A DNA stretch of 64,000 nucleotides, taken from assembly GCA_963763885.1 (NCBI GenBank), contig CAVXQD010000007.1:930001-994000 (forward strand), given 5' to 3'. This document shows positions 35,774 to 43,601 of the stretch, piece by piece (positions within the stretch are counted from its first letter, which is position 1; every line of letters begins with the position of its first letter). The translations under genes and the position numbers were made by a program. The notes below the pieces were generated by a model that saw nothing but the letters and a program-made list of their open reading frames with translations, was not told the origin of the DNA and did not search any database. The stretch comes from JANNBN01 sp963763885. GTDB taxonomy: Bacteria; Actinomycetota; Acidimicrobiia; Acidimicrobiales; JANYDT01.

Positions 35774-36535
35774 CTAGCGGCCGGTGAAAACAGCCTTGCC
35801 AGGCCCGTTGGCGAGGAACGACTTGACCCCGATCTGGGAATCTTCAGTGCCAAACGAGGCAACGAACAAATCCTGCTCCAACGTGAGGCCGGCTGCGAGG
35901 GAACCGTCGAGGCCTCCGTCGATGGCGCGCTTTGCCAAACCCTGCACGGTCAAGGGTCCACGAGCAAACTCGCCCGCCCATTCCAGCGCTGCGGTGAGGA
36001 CCTGATCGGCCGGGACAACGCGGTCAGCCAAGCCGATTCGCAGCGCCTCTTCGGCATCCACCTGGCGGCCGGATATGCAGATCTCCTTGGCGCGGCTCGG
36101 CCCAACAAGGCGCGCCAGACGCTGCGTGCCGCCGCCCCCGGGAATGATGCCAAGCAAGATTTCCGGCTGACCGAACTTCGCGTTCTCTGCAGCGAGGCGC
36201 AGGTCGCACGACATCGACAGTTCACAACCGCCACCCAACGCGTAGCCGGTGACAGCGGCAATGGTCATGCGGGGAAGCGCCGCAAGCGCATCAAACGCAC
36301 GACGCAAGGCCGCGCCGATCACACGTGCATCTTCTGGCCCGCCGAACCGGGCAATGTCTGCGCCGGCCGCGAACACTCGCTCGCCCCCGTAGACCACAAC
36401 CGCACCAGGAAGGTTTGCGTGCAGATGATCAACCACCTCTTGCAGTTCGGCTGTGAGCTCTGGGTTGATGGCGTTGACCTTGGGTCGGTTGAGACGAATC
36501 AAGGCAACTCCCCCGTCGACCATTTCGAGCCGCAC
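35774..36535 (-). CDS. enoyl-CoA hydratase/isomerase family protein
   Basis: 253 aa from the GTG at 36535. Crotonase motifs: RLNRPKVNAINPELT, oxyanion-hole RVFAAGADIARFGG (with AGADI), GYALGGGCELSMSCDLRLA, and FGQPEILLGIIPGGGGTQRLARLVG with the two expected catalytic glutamate positions. Normal length. It hydrates 2-enoyl-CoA in fatty-acid or amino-acid degradation; substrate unknown. An 11-bp tandem duplication upstream hides a better start: deleting one copy joins MTETHSSSDAIAAHLSNADR from the ATG at 36609 to this frame. Downstream of meaB in the same direction. Confidence 0.9.
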   Translation of the reverse strand: MRLEMVDGGVALIRLNRPKVNAINPELTAELQEVVDHLHANLPGAVVVYGGERVFAAGADIARFGGPEDARVIGAALRRAFDALAALPRMTIAAVTGYALGGGCELSMSCDLRLAAENAKFGQPEILLGIIPGGGGTQRLARLVGPSRAKEICISGRQVDAEEALRIGLADRVVPADQVLTAALEWAGEFARGPLTVQGLAKRAIDGGLDGSLAAGLTLEQDLFVASFGTEDSQIGVKSFLANGPGKAVFTGR

Positions 36536-36567
36536 CAGGCGATCGGCGTTGGACAGATGAGCAGCAA

Positions 36568-36589
36568 TGGCGTCGGAATGGCGTCGGAA
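36568..36589 (-). repeat. 11-bp tandem duplication in the hydratase 5' end
   Basis: TGGCGTCGGAA at 36568-36578 is repeated at 36579-36589. The extra 11 bases shift the frame between the ATG at 36609 and the conserved hydratase sequence. Confidence 0.8.
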
Positions 36590-36654
36590 CTGGAGTGTGT
36601 CTCGGTCATGGCAGCGAGCGTACGCTCCCCATCGGTGCCCCGAGGCCACGGCTG

Positions 36655-37708
36655 TCAGATTGGCGGGATGTCCATCAGCGAGTGCAGCGCCTCGCTGACG
36701 GTCGACAGACCATCGGAAACACGAGTCGCTGCGACGTCGAACTCGGCTGATTCGATGCGCAGCAACGCCGCCGCGCGATACGCCTGTTCAACACGACTTG
36801 CCAGTTCCAAACGTTGACGTTGATGCGTGTGCGCAACCCCACATCCGCTGTCGTGCATCCATGAGGCGTGTGCCCCCATAGCGTCGGCCAGCGCATCAAC
36901 CCCGTCACCGGACCGTGCCACCGTTCTGATCACCGGGATGCTCCACAAGCCCCCATTACCTGCCTCGTTGCCGACACCTGACACCACGAAGCGACATCGC
37001 TGCCAACAGGTCGGCTTCGGTCTGTGCGGCGCCGTCGAGATCTGCTTTGTTCACGACAAAAATCGACGCAATTTCCAGCACGCCTGCCTTGACCGCTTGC
37101 ACCTCGTCGCCCGCTCCAGGGGTCACAACCACCACGACCGTTTCCGCAACGTCTGCAACGTCCAACTCGATCTGACCAACACCAACCGTTTCAAGAATCA
37201 CCGTGTCGAACCCGGCCGCGGCAATGACACGAAGCACGCCAGGCACCGTGCTGGTGAGACCACCCGATGCGCCACGCGTTGCAACAGATCGGATGAACAC
37301 GCCAGGGTCCGCCGCATGGCCAGTCATCCGCACGCGGTCGCCGAGAATTGCACCACCACTGTGCGGCGAGGTTGGATCGATTGCCAGCACCGCAACGCTG
37401 CGACCGCGCCCGCGCAACACAGACACAAGCACGTCGGTCAGGGTGCTCTTTCCCGCGCCGGGAGACCCTGTGATTCCCACAACGGACCCCGGCCACGCGG
37501 CGGCCACCAATCGGTCCACCTCGTCTGCGGCAGCGCCAGCTTCTTCGACCAGTGACAACAGTCGGCCCAACGCCACACGATCACCGCTGACTGCCGCGTC
37601 CACCAGGGTGCGAGGGTCTCCCCGCCTACCAGCCGGCCTACCAACCGGCCTACCAACCGGCCTACCCGTTGGCCTGCCAGTTGGCCTGCTCGAATCGCCC
37701 CCGTTCAC
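36655..37708 (-). pseudogene. meaB: MeaB/ArgK-type methylmalonyl-CoA mutase chaperone GTPase, single frameshift
   Basis: From GTG 37708. The N-terminus is a repetitive (GRPTGRPVGRPVGRPAGR) basic stretch. The G3E-type GTPase core follows: P-loop GITGSPGAGKSTLTD, AIDPTSPHSGGAILGDRVRM, VILETVGVGQIELDVAD and NKAD. Near 36980 the frame breaks; deleting one G gives MSLRVSGVGNEAGNGGLW and continues PVIRTVARSGDGVDALADA with a C-terminal dimerisation helix. About 350 aa after repair, normal for MeaB. It protects and loads adenosylcobalamin in methylmalonyl-CoA mutase; no mutase gene is in the window. Confidence 0.85.
37626..37685 (-). repeat. 12-bp tandem repeat, five units, in meaB N-terminus
   Basis: Units of 12 bp (two of five are identical, CTACCAACCGGC) encode repeated Gly-Arg-Pro-x on the minus strand. 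Copy number may vary by slippage without changing frame. Confidence 0.75.
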
Positions 37709-37811
37709 CGAACGACCGTACCTGAAAAGACCGTGACGGACCCGCCAGTATCGTTAGCCGATCAAATCGTTCCTCTGGCCGCCCGAGCCGCTGTCCCGCG
37801 CCCACCGACAC

Positions 37812-38984
37812 TTGCTCCTCGCACTGATGGTTGTGGGCCTGGTTGCCGGCTACCAAGGGTCCATCGTCACCCAGGCGATCTCGTTTGTGGTGGACGACTT
37901 CGGCTCGACCAAGGCGCAACAGGGCCGGGCACTGGCTGCGATCCGTGCCGATATCGTCATCACACTGATCATCGTGCGACTTGCCGACCGGTTCGGTCGC
38001 CGCACCATGCTGCTGGTCTGCGCAATCACCGCTCCGCTGCTCACCGCATGCACGGCGCTGGCTCCATCGCTCACCGTATTTGCAGGTACACAGATCATCG
38101 CCCGTGCCTTCGTCACCGCGACGGCAGTGTTGGTCAGCGTGATGGGCGTGGAGCAAATGGCCGCCATCAACCGAGGGTGGGCATCGTCGGTTCTTGTCGC
38201 GGCGGCGGGCGCCGGTTCATCGCTGCTCTACATTCCCGTCTTCTTCGCAGACTCCAGCCCAGGCTTCTGGCGCGTGATGTTTCTGCCACCGTTAATTGGC
38301 ATCGCGGCAGCTGTCATCGCGTTCCGTCACATCCAAGAAACAGCACGGTTCAGAACGCTCGAAGCGCGACGCACAGCGGGTCGACCCGACGATTCCTTCC
38401 GGGACTTCCGCTCACGCCTCGCCGTCATCGGCGCGTGGCTGATTCTCATGGGCGTATTCACCACGCCGGCCCGTCAATATCTGAACGACTTCCTGCGCGA
38501 AGAGCGGTCTTACTCCGCACAACAGGTCTCGGCCTTCGGTGCGCTGACCAACATTCCCGGGTCGCTGGGCATCCTCTTGGGTGGGGCGCTCTCTGACCGA
38601 CGCGGCCGCCGACGCATCGTGGGAATCGGCCTGCTTGGTTACGGGATTGCCTCAGGGGCAATGTTTCTCTCTAGCGGTTCGATGCTTTGGATCATCGCGA
38701 TGGTTGGGTCGTTGTGTGGTGCCTTCGCACTGCCGGGCCTGGCCATCCTTGTGCCTGAACTGTTCCCCACCTCGCTACGTTCTCAGGCATCGGGTTTGTC
38801 TACCGGCTTCAACCGCATCGGCAGCGCCGTTGGCCTGTTCACCGCTGGCATGCTTGCGGACCGCTACTCCGTTGGACCTACGCTGGCCGTGATGTCCATC
38901 AGCATCATCGTGGGCTCGCTGATTGTGATGTTTGCCGTGCCCGAACCCGCCGGGCAGGAACTGGAATCGCTCAGCTCACAATAG
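37812..38984 (+). CDS. MFS transporter, sugar-porter-like
   Basis: 390 aa from a TTG. Twelve predicted membrane helices with MFS loop signatures RLADRFGRRTM (after helix 2) and LGGALSDRRGRRRIVG (after helix 8), and the PELFPTSLRSQASGLSTG motif of sugar porter-like families. The TTG falls inside helix 1. A better N-terminus begins at GTG 37733 (TDPPVSLADQIVPLAAR) and joins this frame (PLSRAHRHLLLALMVVG) if one base near 37785 is removed. Substrate unknown. Divergent from meaB with 24 bases between the two GTG codons. Confidence 0.85.
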   Translation: MLLALMVVGLVAGYQGSIVTQAISFVVDDFGSTKAQQGRALAAIRADIVITLIIVRLADRFGRRTMLLVCAITAPLLTACTALAPSLTVFAGTQIIARAFVTATAVLVSVMGVEQMAAINRGWASSVLVAAAGAGSSLLYIPVFFADSSPGFWRVMFLPPLIGIAAAVIAFRHIQETARFRTLEARRTAGRPDDSFRDFRSRLAVIGAWLILMGVFTTPARQYLNDFLREERSYSAQQVSAFGALTNIPGSLGILLGGALSDRRGRRRIVGIGLLGYGIASGAMFLSSGSMLWIIAMVGSLCGAFALPGLAILVPELFPTSLRSQASGLSTGFNRIGSAVGLFTAGMLADRYSVGPTLAVMSISIIVGSLIVMFAVPEPAGQELESLSSQ

Positions 38985-39533
38985 GGGCAGGCCTTGCAAC
39001 CAGTCGACAGCAATCTGGGCAATCTGAGCATCCTTGCGACGAAGACTGTGGTCAGAACCGTCCATCCACACGTGTTCAACCGGGCCCGCGATGAGCGACG
39101 TTGCAGCAGTCAGTTCGTCCGGCGAACCGAACGTATCTTTCGTTCCGCTGATGAACAAGCACGGCACGGTGATGTCCGGGAAATGCTCTGTACGCAAACG
39201 ATCGGGCTTGCCCGGAGGATGCAACGGGTAGCAGATCAGTACCAATGCGCGCGTGCGGATGATCCCTTGCGCTGCCGCCATCGAACACATCCGGCCGCCC
39301 ATCGAACGTCCGCCGAGAATGAGGGGCGTATCGGCCATTGAGGTAGCAGCCTGCACCAACGCTTCAAGGAGTACCGGTGCCTTGTCTGGGATCTTGCGAC
39401 CTGCAATCCGATATGGAAAGTCAACGCGGTTGACTCGCCCGGGAAGCAATGCATCGATTGCTACCAACGTGGCCTGATCACGGTCGGAACCGGCCCCAGG
39501 CGTAAGCAGTATGTCCGCAGATGAACGCGACAC
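38976..39533 (-). CDS. alpha/beta hydrolase, KANL3/TEX30-like
   Basis: 185 aa from the GTG at 39533. Short alpha/beta hydrolase: LLTPGAGSDRDQAT near the start, nucleophile elbow LILGGRSMGGRMCS (GxSxG), the acid Asp after PCLFISGTKDTFGSPDEL, and the His in DGSDHSL. The length fits the small dienelactone-hydrolase-like group. Substrate unknown. Starts 8 bases after the J-domain-like gene stop, so the two probably form one operon. Overlaps the end of the MFS gene by 9 bases, convergent. Confidence 0.82.
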   Translation of the reverse strand: MSRSSADILLTPGAGSDRDQATLVAIDALLPGRVNRVDFPYRIAGRKIPDKAPVLLEALVQAATSMADTPLILGGRSMGGRMCSMAAAQGIIRTRALVLICYPLHPPGKPDRLRTEHFPDITVPCLFISGTKDTFGSPDELTAATSLIAGPVEHVWMDGSDHSLRRKDAQIAQIAVDWLQGLPLL

Positions 39534-39541
39534 GGGAAGTC

Positions 39542-40225
39542 CTACAGGTCCAGGAGGGTGGTCTTGGCGCGGTTGAGTTCCATCATCTCTTCCGCGTCGC
39601 CACCGCGGTCTGGGTGCGCTGCCCACACTCGTTCACGGAAGCGTTCTTTGATTTGAAGATCCGATGGACGATCATCAGGTCCGTAGCCCAGGAGGCGCAT
39701 GGCGCGTTGTGTTTCGGGCGCCATGGAGAACCACCGATGCATAGCTGACTCGCTGCCCATCAGGAACGCCACGAAGGCAGCATCTACCGCTGCATTCCAC
39801 AGCAACGCCCGCCGGAGGCAGGTGAAGGCAAACTGGCGCGACGTGAGCGGAAGTCCTGCAGCGGCATACACCGCAGCAAGAACGTTCACCTCGGGCAGCG
39901 CGTGATCGTCGATGTCGAACGTGATTCGGTCGCCGTCGGCGTGCATTGAATGGACGCTGCGGTCGAGGCCGATGACATCTTTCTGAAACCGGTGACGCAA
40001 CTGGGGCTGCGGTACTCGTTCACCACGTTCAAGACGATCAAGCAGGTCGAGGAGCTCCACCATTTCCTCGCCGTCCAGCTCGGGAGCGTTCACCGCCACC
40101 ATTGCGCTGAGCAGCACCGCCCCCCAGTTTTCCGGCTCGGTAGGAAGGACCGTAAGGCCAAGGGCGACACGGCGCGTTGGGGCCACGGGCCGGGAGTGTC
40201 TGATCTCGACTTCGGCCAGCAGCAT
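39542..40225 (-). CDS. protein with C-terminal J-domain-like segment
   Basis: 227 aa from the ATG at 40225. The N-terminal 165 residues are a helical domain not assigned to a family (ELDGEEMVELLDLLDRLERG). The last 50 residues resemble a J-domain: LLGYGPDDRPSDLQIKERF, RVWAAHPDRGGDAEEMMELN with the HPD tripeptide. The J-part would stimulate an Hsp70. The order (J-domain at the C-terminus) is the reverse of DnaJ. Co-operonic with the downstream hydrolase. Starts divergently from VapBC, with its promoter presumably in the same 100-base gap. Confidence 0.72.
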   Translation of the reverse strand: MLLAEVEIRHSRPVAPTRRVALGLTVLPTEPENWGAVLLSAMVAVNAPELDGEEMVELLDLLDRLERGERVPQPQLRHRFQKDVIGLDRSVHSMHADGDRITFDIDDHALPEVNVLAAVYAAAGLPLTSRQFAFTCLRRALLWNAAVDAAFVAFLMGSESAMHRWFSMAPETQRAMRLLGYGPDDRPSDLQIKERFRERVWAAHPDRGGDAEEMMELNRAKTTLLDL

Positions 40226-40294
40226 GGAACTTCGAAGGTTAGGCGGCCGAACCGCACTATCGGCAACCGAGGGACGAATCAGAAAGGCAACCAC

Positions 40295-40320
40295 GTATGG
40301 TGCCACCGGTAGTACCATAC
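40295..40320. promoter_or_regulatory. palindromic operator upstream of vapBC
   Basis: Outer arms GTATGGT and ACCATAC are perfect, and the centre ACCGGT is itself palindromic. It ends 5 bases before the vapB ATG. VapBC complexes normally repress their own promoter through such sites, so this is a strong operator candidate. Confidence 0.65.
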
Positions 40321-40325
40321 ATTTA

Positions 40326-40535
40326 ATGACGCAGAAGACAACCCTGTACCTGCCGGACGACTTGAAGGCCGGAATCGAAGCCGAGGCGCAGCGGCGCGGC
40401 ATTTCCGAGGCCCAGGTCATCAGAGATGCAATTGCGGCATCCCTCGTACGGCCCGAGCCAACGGAGGGCCTCTTCAGCGCCGCACCGTTCGCAGAAAAAG
40501 CCGACGAGTTGCTGGCGGGATTCGGCGAACGGTGA
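40326..40535 (+). CDS. vapB: ribbon-helix-helix antitoxin, VapB-like
   Basis: 69 aa from the ATG at 40326. TTLYLPDDLKAGIEAEAQRRG is a typical RHH/CopG DNA-binding strand and helix, followed by SEAQVIRDAIAASL. A short acidic C-terminal tail probably wraps the toxin active site. Its stop overlaps the toxin start as GTGA, so the pair is coupled. Confidence 0.88.
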   Translation: MTQKTTLYLPDDLKAGIEAEAQRRGISEAQVIRDAIAASLVRPEPTEGLFSAAPFAEKADELLAGFGER

Positions 40536-40939
40536 TCATCGCCGACACAAGCGGTCTGCTTGCAGCCTTCAACACCGCCGAGCCCGCCCATGCGTCGGCT
40601 CAGAAGGCGCTTCGCTCAGCGAAAGGAGTTGTCGTGTCGCCTTTCGTCATTGCCGAGTTGGACTACCTCGTGGCAACACGAATTGGAGTGGATGCAGAGC
40701 TCGCCGTGCTTCGCGAGTTGGCAGGCGGTGCATACGAGTTGGCAACGATGAGCGCCGAAGACCTGGCGGGCGCTGCATCCATCGTGGAGAAGTATCGGGA
40801 CCAAGACATCGGGGTCACTGACGCTTCAATTGTGGTGCTGGCTCACCGGTTTGCCACGAAGCGATTGCTCTCCCTGGACCATCGTCATTTTGACGTCATC
40901 CGCCCAATCGGCGGCGGCAAATTCACGCTCCTGCCGTGA
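40532..40939 (+). CDS. vapC: PIN-domain RNase toxin, VapC family
   Basis: 135 aa from a GTG overlapping the antitoxin stop. PIN acidic residues: D in IIADTSGLLAAF (residue 5), E in VIAELDYLV, D in GVTDASIVVLA and D in LLSLDHRHFD. It is a Mg-dependent ribonuclease; VapC toxins usually cut tRNA or rRNA. Target unknown. The 3' end overlaps the convergent peptidase by 17 bases. Confidence 0.92.
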   Translation: MIIADTSGLLAAFNTAEPAHASAQKALRSAKGVVVSPFVIAELDYLVATRIGVDAELAVLRELAGGAYELATMSAEDLAGAASIVEKYRDQDIGVTDASIVVLAHRFATKRLLSLDHRHFDVIRPIGGGKFTLLP

Positions 40940-42953
40940 CTCCAGAGGGTTGAATTCCTTCGCTCACCCGACGCAAAAACCCCATGACCGCTTCGTGTTC
41001 GGCCGCCGTGGTTTCGGGTTTGCTCCAGCCGTGGCCTTCACCCTCGAAGCGCACGTACTCATGCGCCACGCCATTGGCCGCGAGCACCGCAGCGAGTGCG
41101 TCGCTCTGCGCAACGTCGACCACCTTGTCCTCGGTGCCGTGGAACAACAGCAGCGGCACTCGAATCCGAGCCGCCGAATGCAGAGGTGAACGGTCCATGT
41201 AGCGCTGCTCAAACTTCGGCCGCTCCCCCACCAACGTCCGCTGGTAGTGCGCTTCGAACCGATGGGTAGATGCATCGAGCGCGATCAGGTCCGTCACCGG
41301 ATATAACGCAATCCCTCCGGCGAACAAGTCCGGATGTGCAATGAGAAGCGACAACACGGTGAAGCCACCGGCCGACCCGCCGGACACCACAACACGCGCA
41401 GGATCAACCCGGCCGTTGTCCATCAACCATCGCAACAACGCAACGGTGTCAGCCACATCAAGGACACCCCACTGTTCATTCATTGCCTGCTGATGGGCAC
41501 GCCCCCAACCGGTTGAACCTCGATGATCAACGCAGAGCACCTGCCACCCCGCCGCGACATACGCTGCGAATCGAGCGTTCCACTCGACACGCGCCTGATC
41601 GGTCGGTCCGCCGTGGATGGCAACGATGGTGGGAAGCTGCCCGGTCAGGTGTTCGCCGCTGGCTGAAGCTGGCCGATACAACCGCCCCGCCACCATCCCG
41701 CCGTCTGCGTCGGGAGCCGACACCTCGATGGGTTCGACCAGCTTCACCCGATCCCATCCGATGACCGCCGACGAGGCCACGACGGTGCGCCGCCACACAT
41801 CGTTGCTACCAACGACCGACGTGCCAGCCAGCGTGTCCGCGGTGTCGTACACCACAACCTGAACCGGCGTGGTGGCACCTTGCCTGACCGCCGCGAGGCG
41901 GTGCTGCCCCTGCGAGGTGATGGCCCAGCTGAGCGACCCGTGCACGCCCCGTCCAACGGGCCGCCCCGAGAACGCGTCGCCGGTGGCGATGACCCCCGGG
42001 ACCGCCACGCACAGACGACCGAACCCCGCTTCGTTACGTTCGAATGCGAGCGCCGATCCGTCTGGACTCCACGCAGTGGTGCGCTGTCCGGGCCCCCACG
42101 TTGGGCCGGCGTGCTCGGAAGTGTCCGTGACGGCTGCAACTCCGTCGACCACCAGCTCTGCACCGGAGCGCCGCACCGTTGCGCTGGAGACAACCGCGTA
42201 CCCGGACGCATCGTCGATCCACGACAACCGCGCTCCACTCCACCGTGGCTGACTCACCCGACCGCCGTGGACCCAACCGCGCGCCTGCACCTCGGCGATG
42301 CCTCCGTCTGCAGCGCCGATAGCGGCAATGTCAACCCGGCTTCGGTCCCACGGCATGGCCGGCGCAGCCCAAGCGTGCCATGCCAACAAGCCATCAGCTC
42401 CCCACTCCGGGTCGAGCACGAACGAGTTGTCTTCAGGCAACGACACTCGGACGGAAACGCCGCTTGGCTCGCCCTGCCCACTGGGACTGAACAACCGACG
42501 AACAGCCACAAACGCGTCGAAGTTCCCTTCGTCGACGTACGCGAGCCAGGTTCCGGTTGGATCCACCACCGGCGACCACACCTGCCGACCCTCCCCAGCG
42601 GCGACGAGAACACGGATCGGCCCACCCTGCGCAGGGGCCAGACACAACCCAGACTTGCTGGCATAAACAACCCCGCTACCATCGGGAAGCCAGAACCACG
42701 ACCCTCCGCCGCTTGGATGTGGCGCAACGATCGGTGGCAGCGTCGCCAACACCATATGCGTGCCTACGGTTAGGCCGCCGTCGGACTGCGTCAGCGAGGC
42801 GATCATCAACTCCCCAGGCCCATTGCCACGCTGCACCCACCCGACGGCGTTTCCGTCGGGCCGCAAGCGAACCTCAGCCAACCGGCGGCCCATTGCAACC
42901 ATGGCCGCGCTTGGGATCAACGTTGGAAGGCTAACGGTCTCGTCCACGGTCAT
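40923..42953 (-). CDS. S9 family prolyl oligopeptidase-like serine peptidase
   Basis: 676 aa. The N-terminal 400 residues form a beta-propeller with repeated blade-type strands (AYVDEGNFDAFVAVRR, SPDGSALAFERNEAGFG). The C-terminal alpha/beta hydrolase domain has catalytic Ser in VVVSGGSAGGFTVLS (near 522), Asp in TEDKVVDVAQSD (near 608) and His in GEGHGWSKPETT (near 640). No signal peptide, so cytoplasmic. It probably cleaves short peptides as an acylaminoacyl- or dipeptidyl-peptidase. Placed just downstream of the ABC/hydroxylase operon but behind two hairpins, so likely a separate unit. Confidence 0.9.
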   Translation of the reverse strand: MTVDETVSLPTLIPSAAMVAMGRRLAEVRLRPDGNAVGWVQRGNGPGELMIASLTQSDGGLTVGTHMVLATLPPIVAPHPSGGGSWFWLPDGSGVVYASKSGLCLAPAQGGPIRVLVAAGEGRQVWSPVVDPTGTWLAYVDEGNFDAFVAVRRLFSPSGQGEPSGVSVRVSLPEDNSFVLDPEWGADGLLAWHAWAAPAMPWDRSRVDIAAIGAADGGIAEVQARGWVHGGRVSQPRWSGARLSWIDDASGYAVVSSATVRRSGAELVVDGVAAVTDTSEHAGPTWGPGQRTTAWSPDGSALAFERNEAGFGRLCVAVPGVIATGDAFSGRPVGRGVHGSLSWAITSQGQHRLAAVRQGATTPVQVVVYDTADTLAGTSVVGSNDVWRRTVVASSAVIGWDRVKLVEPIEVSAPDADGGMVAGRLYRPASASGEHLTGQLPTIVAIHGGPTDQARVEWNARFAAYVAAGWQVLCVDHRGSTGWGRAHQQAMNEQWGVLDVADTVALLRWLMDNGRVDPARVVVSGGSAGGFTVLSLLIAHPDLFAGGIALYPVTDLIALDASTHRFEAHYQRTLVGERPKFEQRYMDRSPLHSAARIRVPLLLFHGTEDKVVDVAQSDALAAVLAANGVAHEYVRFEGEGHGWSKPETTAAEHEAVMGFLRRVSEGIQPSGVTAGA

Positions 42954-43069
42954 CGGTCAAACCTAGCCACCTCGTTTCGCAGCAGCGATCGGCGCAACAC
43001 GCACAGGCAATTCCCACCAGCGTTTCAGCTGCCCGAAGGCGTTTGCGTGTTGCGTGTTGCGATTTGTGC

Positions 43070-43108
43070 GGCAATCCACCTCCGAACGCACTTCCGAGGT
43101 GGATTGCC
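43070..43108 (-). terminator. strong hairpin ending the ABC/hydroxylase operon
   Basis: Perfect 13-bp stem, GGCAATCCACCTC and GAGGTGGATTGCC, around 13 bases. Lies 32 bases after the small-subunit stop on the minus strand. A second hairpin lies beside it. Confidence 0.7.
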
Positions 43109-43123
43109 CCCATTCGTGGGGGC
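43106..43123 (-). terminator. second hairpin with TTCG loop
   Basis: GCCCCCA and TGGGGGC form a perfect 7-bp stem around TTCG. It precedes and slightly overlaps the 13-bp stem in the direction of transcription, giving a tandem structure. Confidence 0.55.
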
Positions 43124-43139
43124 AACCTCTCTCGCGGGC

Positions 43140-43601
43140 CTAGCCTGCGGCGGAGCGGATGGCGTCGAAGATGCCGGTGTAGCCCGTGCAGCGGCACAGG
43201 TTGCCGCTGACAGCTGTGCGGATCTCGTCGTCGGTGGGGTTGGGGACCTGGTCCAACAGCGCAGTTGCGGAGATCAGCATGCCTGGCGTACAGAACCCGC
43301 ACTGCACACCACCGCAGGACAAGAACGCCTGTTGCAACGGCGACAACGCCCCATCGGGACCAGCCAAACCTTCGACCGTGGTGACAGCCTTGCCGTCAGC
43401 CTGCACTGCCAGGTACGAACATGAGTTAACCGGCCGCCCGTCAACCAGCACCATGCAGGCACCGCACTCGCAGTCGTCGCAACCTTCTTTGGTTCCGGTG
43501 AGCCCGCACTCTTCTCGCAACACCGACACAAGGTTGCGATGCGGATGCACCGCAAGCGGCTCGGCGACGCCGTTGACGGTGATGAGAATCTCGACGGTCA
43601 T
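43140..43601 (-). CDS. molybdenum hydroxylase [2Fe-2S] small subunit
   Basis: 153 aa. Plant-type cluster motif LTGTKEGCDDCECGACMV with the distal Cys in PVNSCSYL, then the second cluster CGFCTPGM and CRCTGY. This is the CoxS/XdhA-type two-cluster electron carrier of xanthine dehydrogenase family enzymes. Length normal. Its start overlaps the FAD subunit stop by 4 bases. Last gene of the operon. Confidence 0.93.
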   Translation of the reverse strand: MTVEILITVNGVAEPLAVHPHRNLVSVLREECGLTGTKEGCDDCECGACMVLVDGRPVNSCSYLAVQADGKAVTTVEGLAGPDGALSPLQQAFLSCGGVQCGFCTPGMLISATALLDQVPNPTDDEIRTAVSGNLCRCTGYTGIFDAIRSAAG

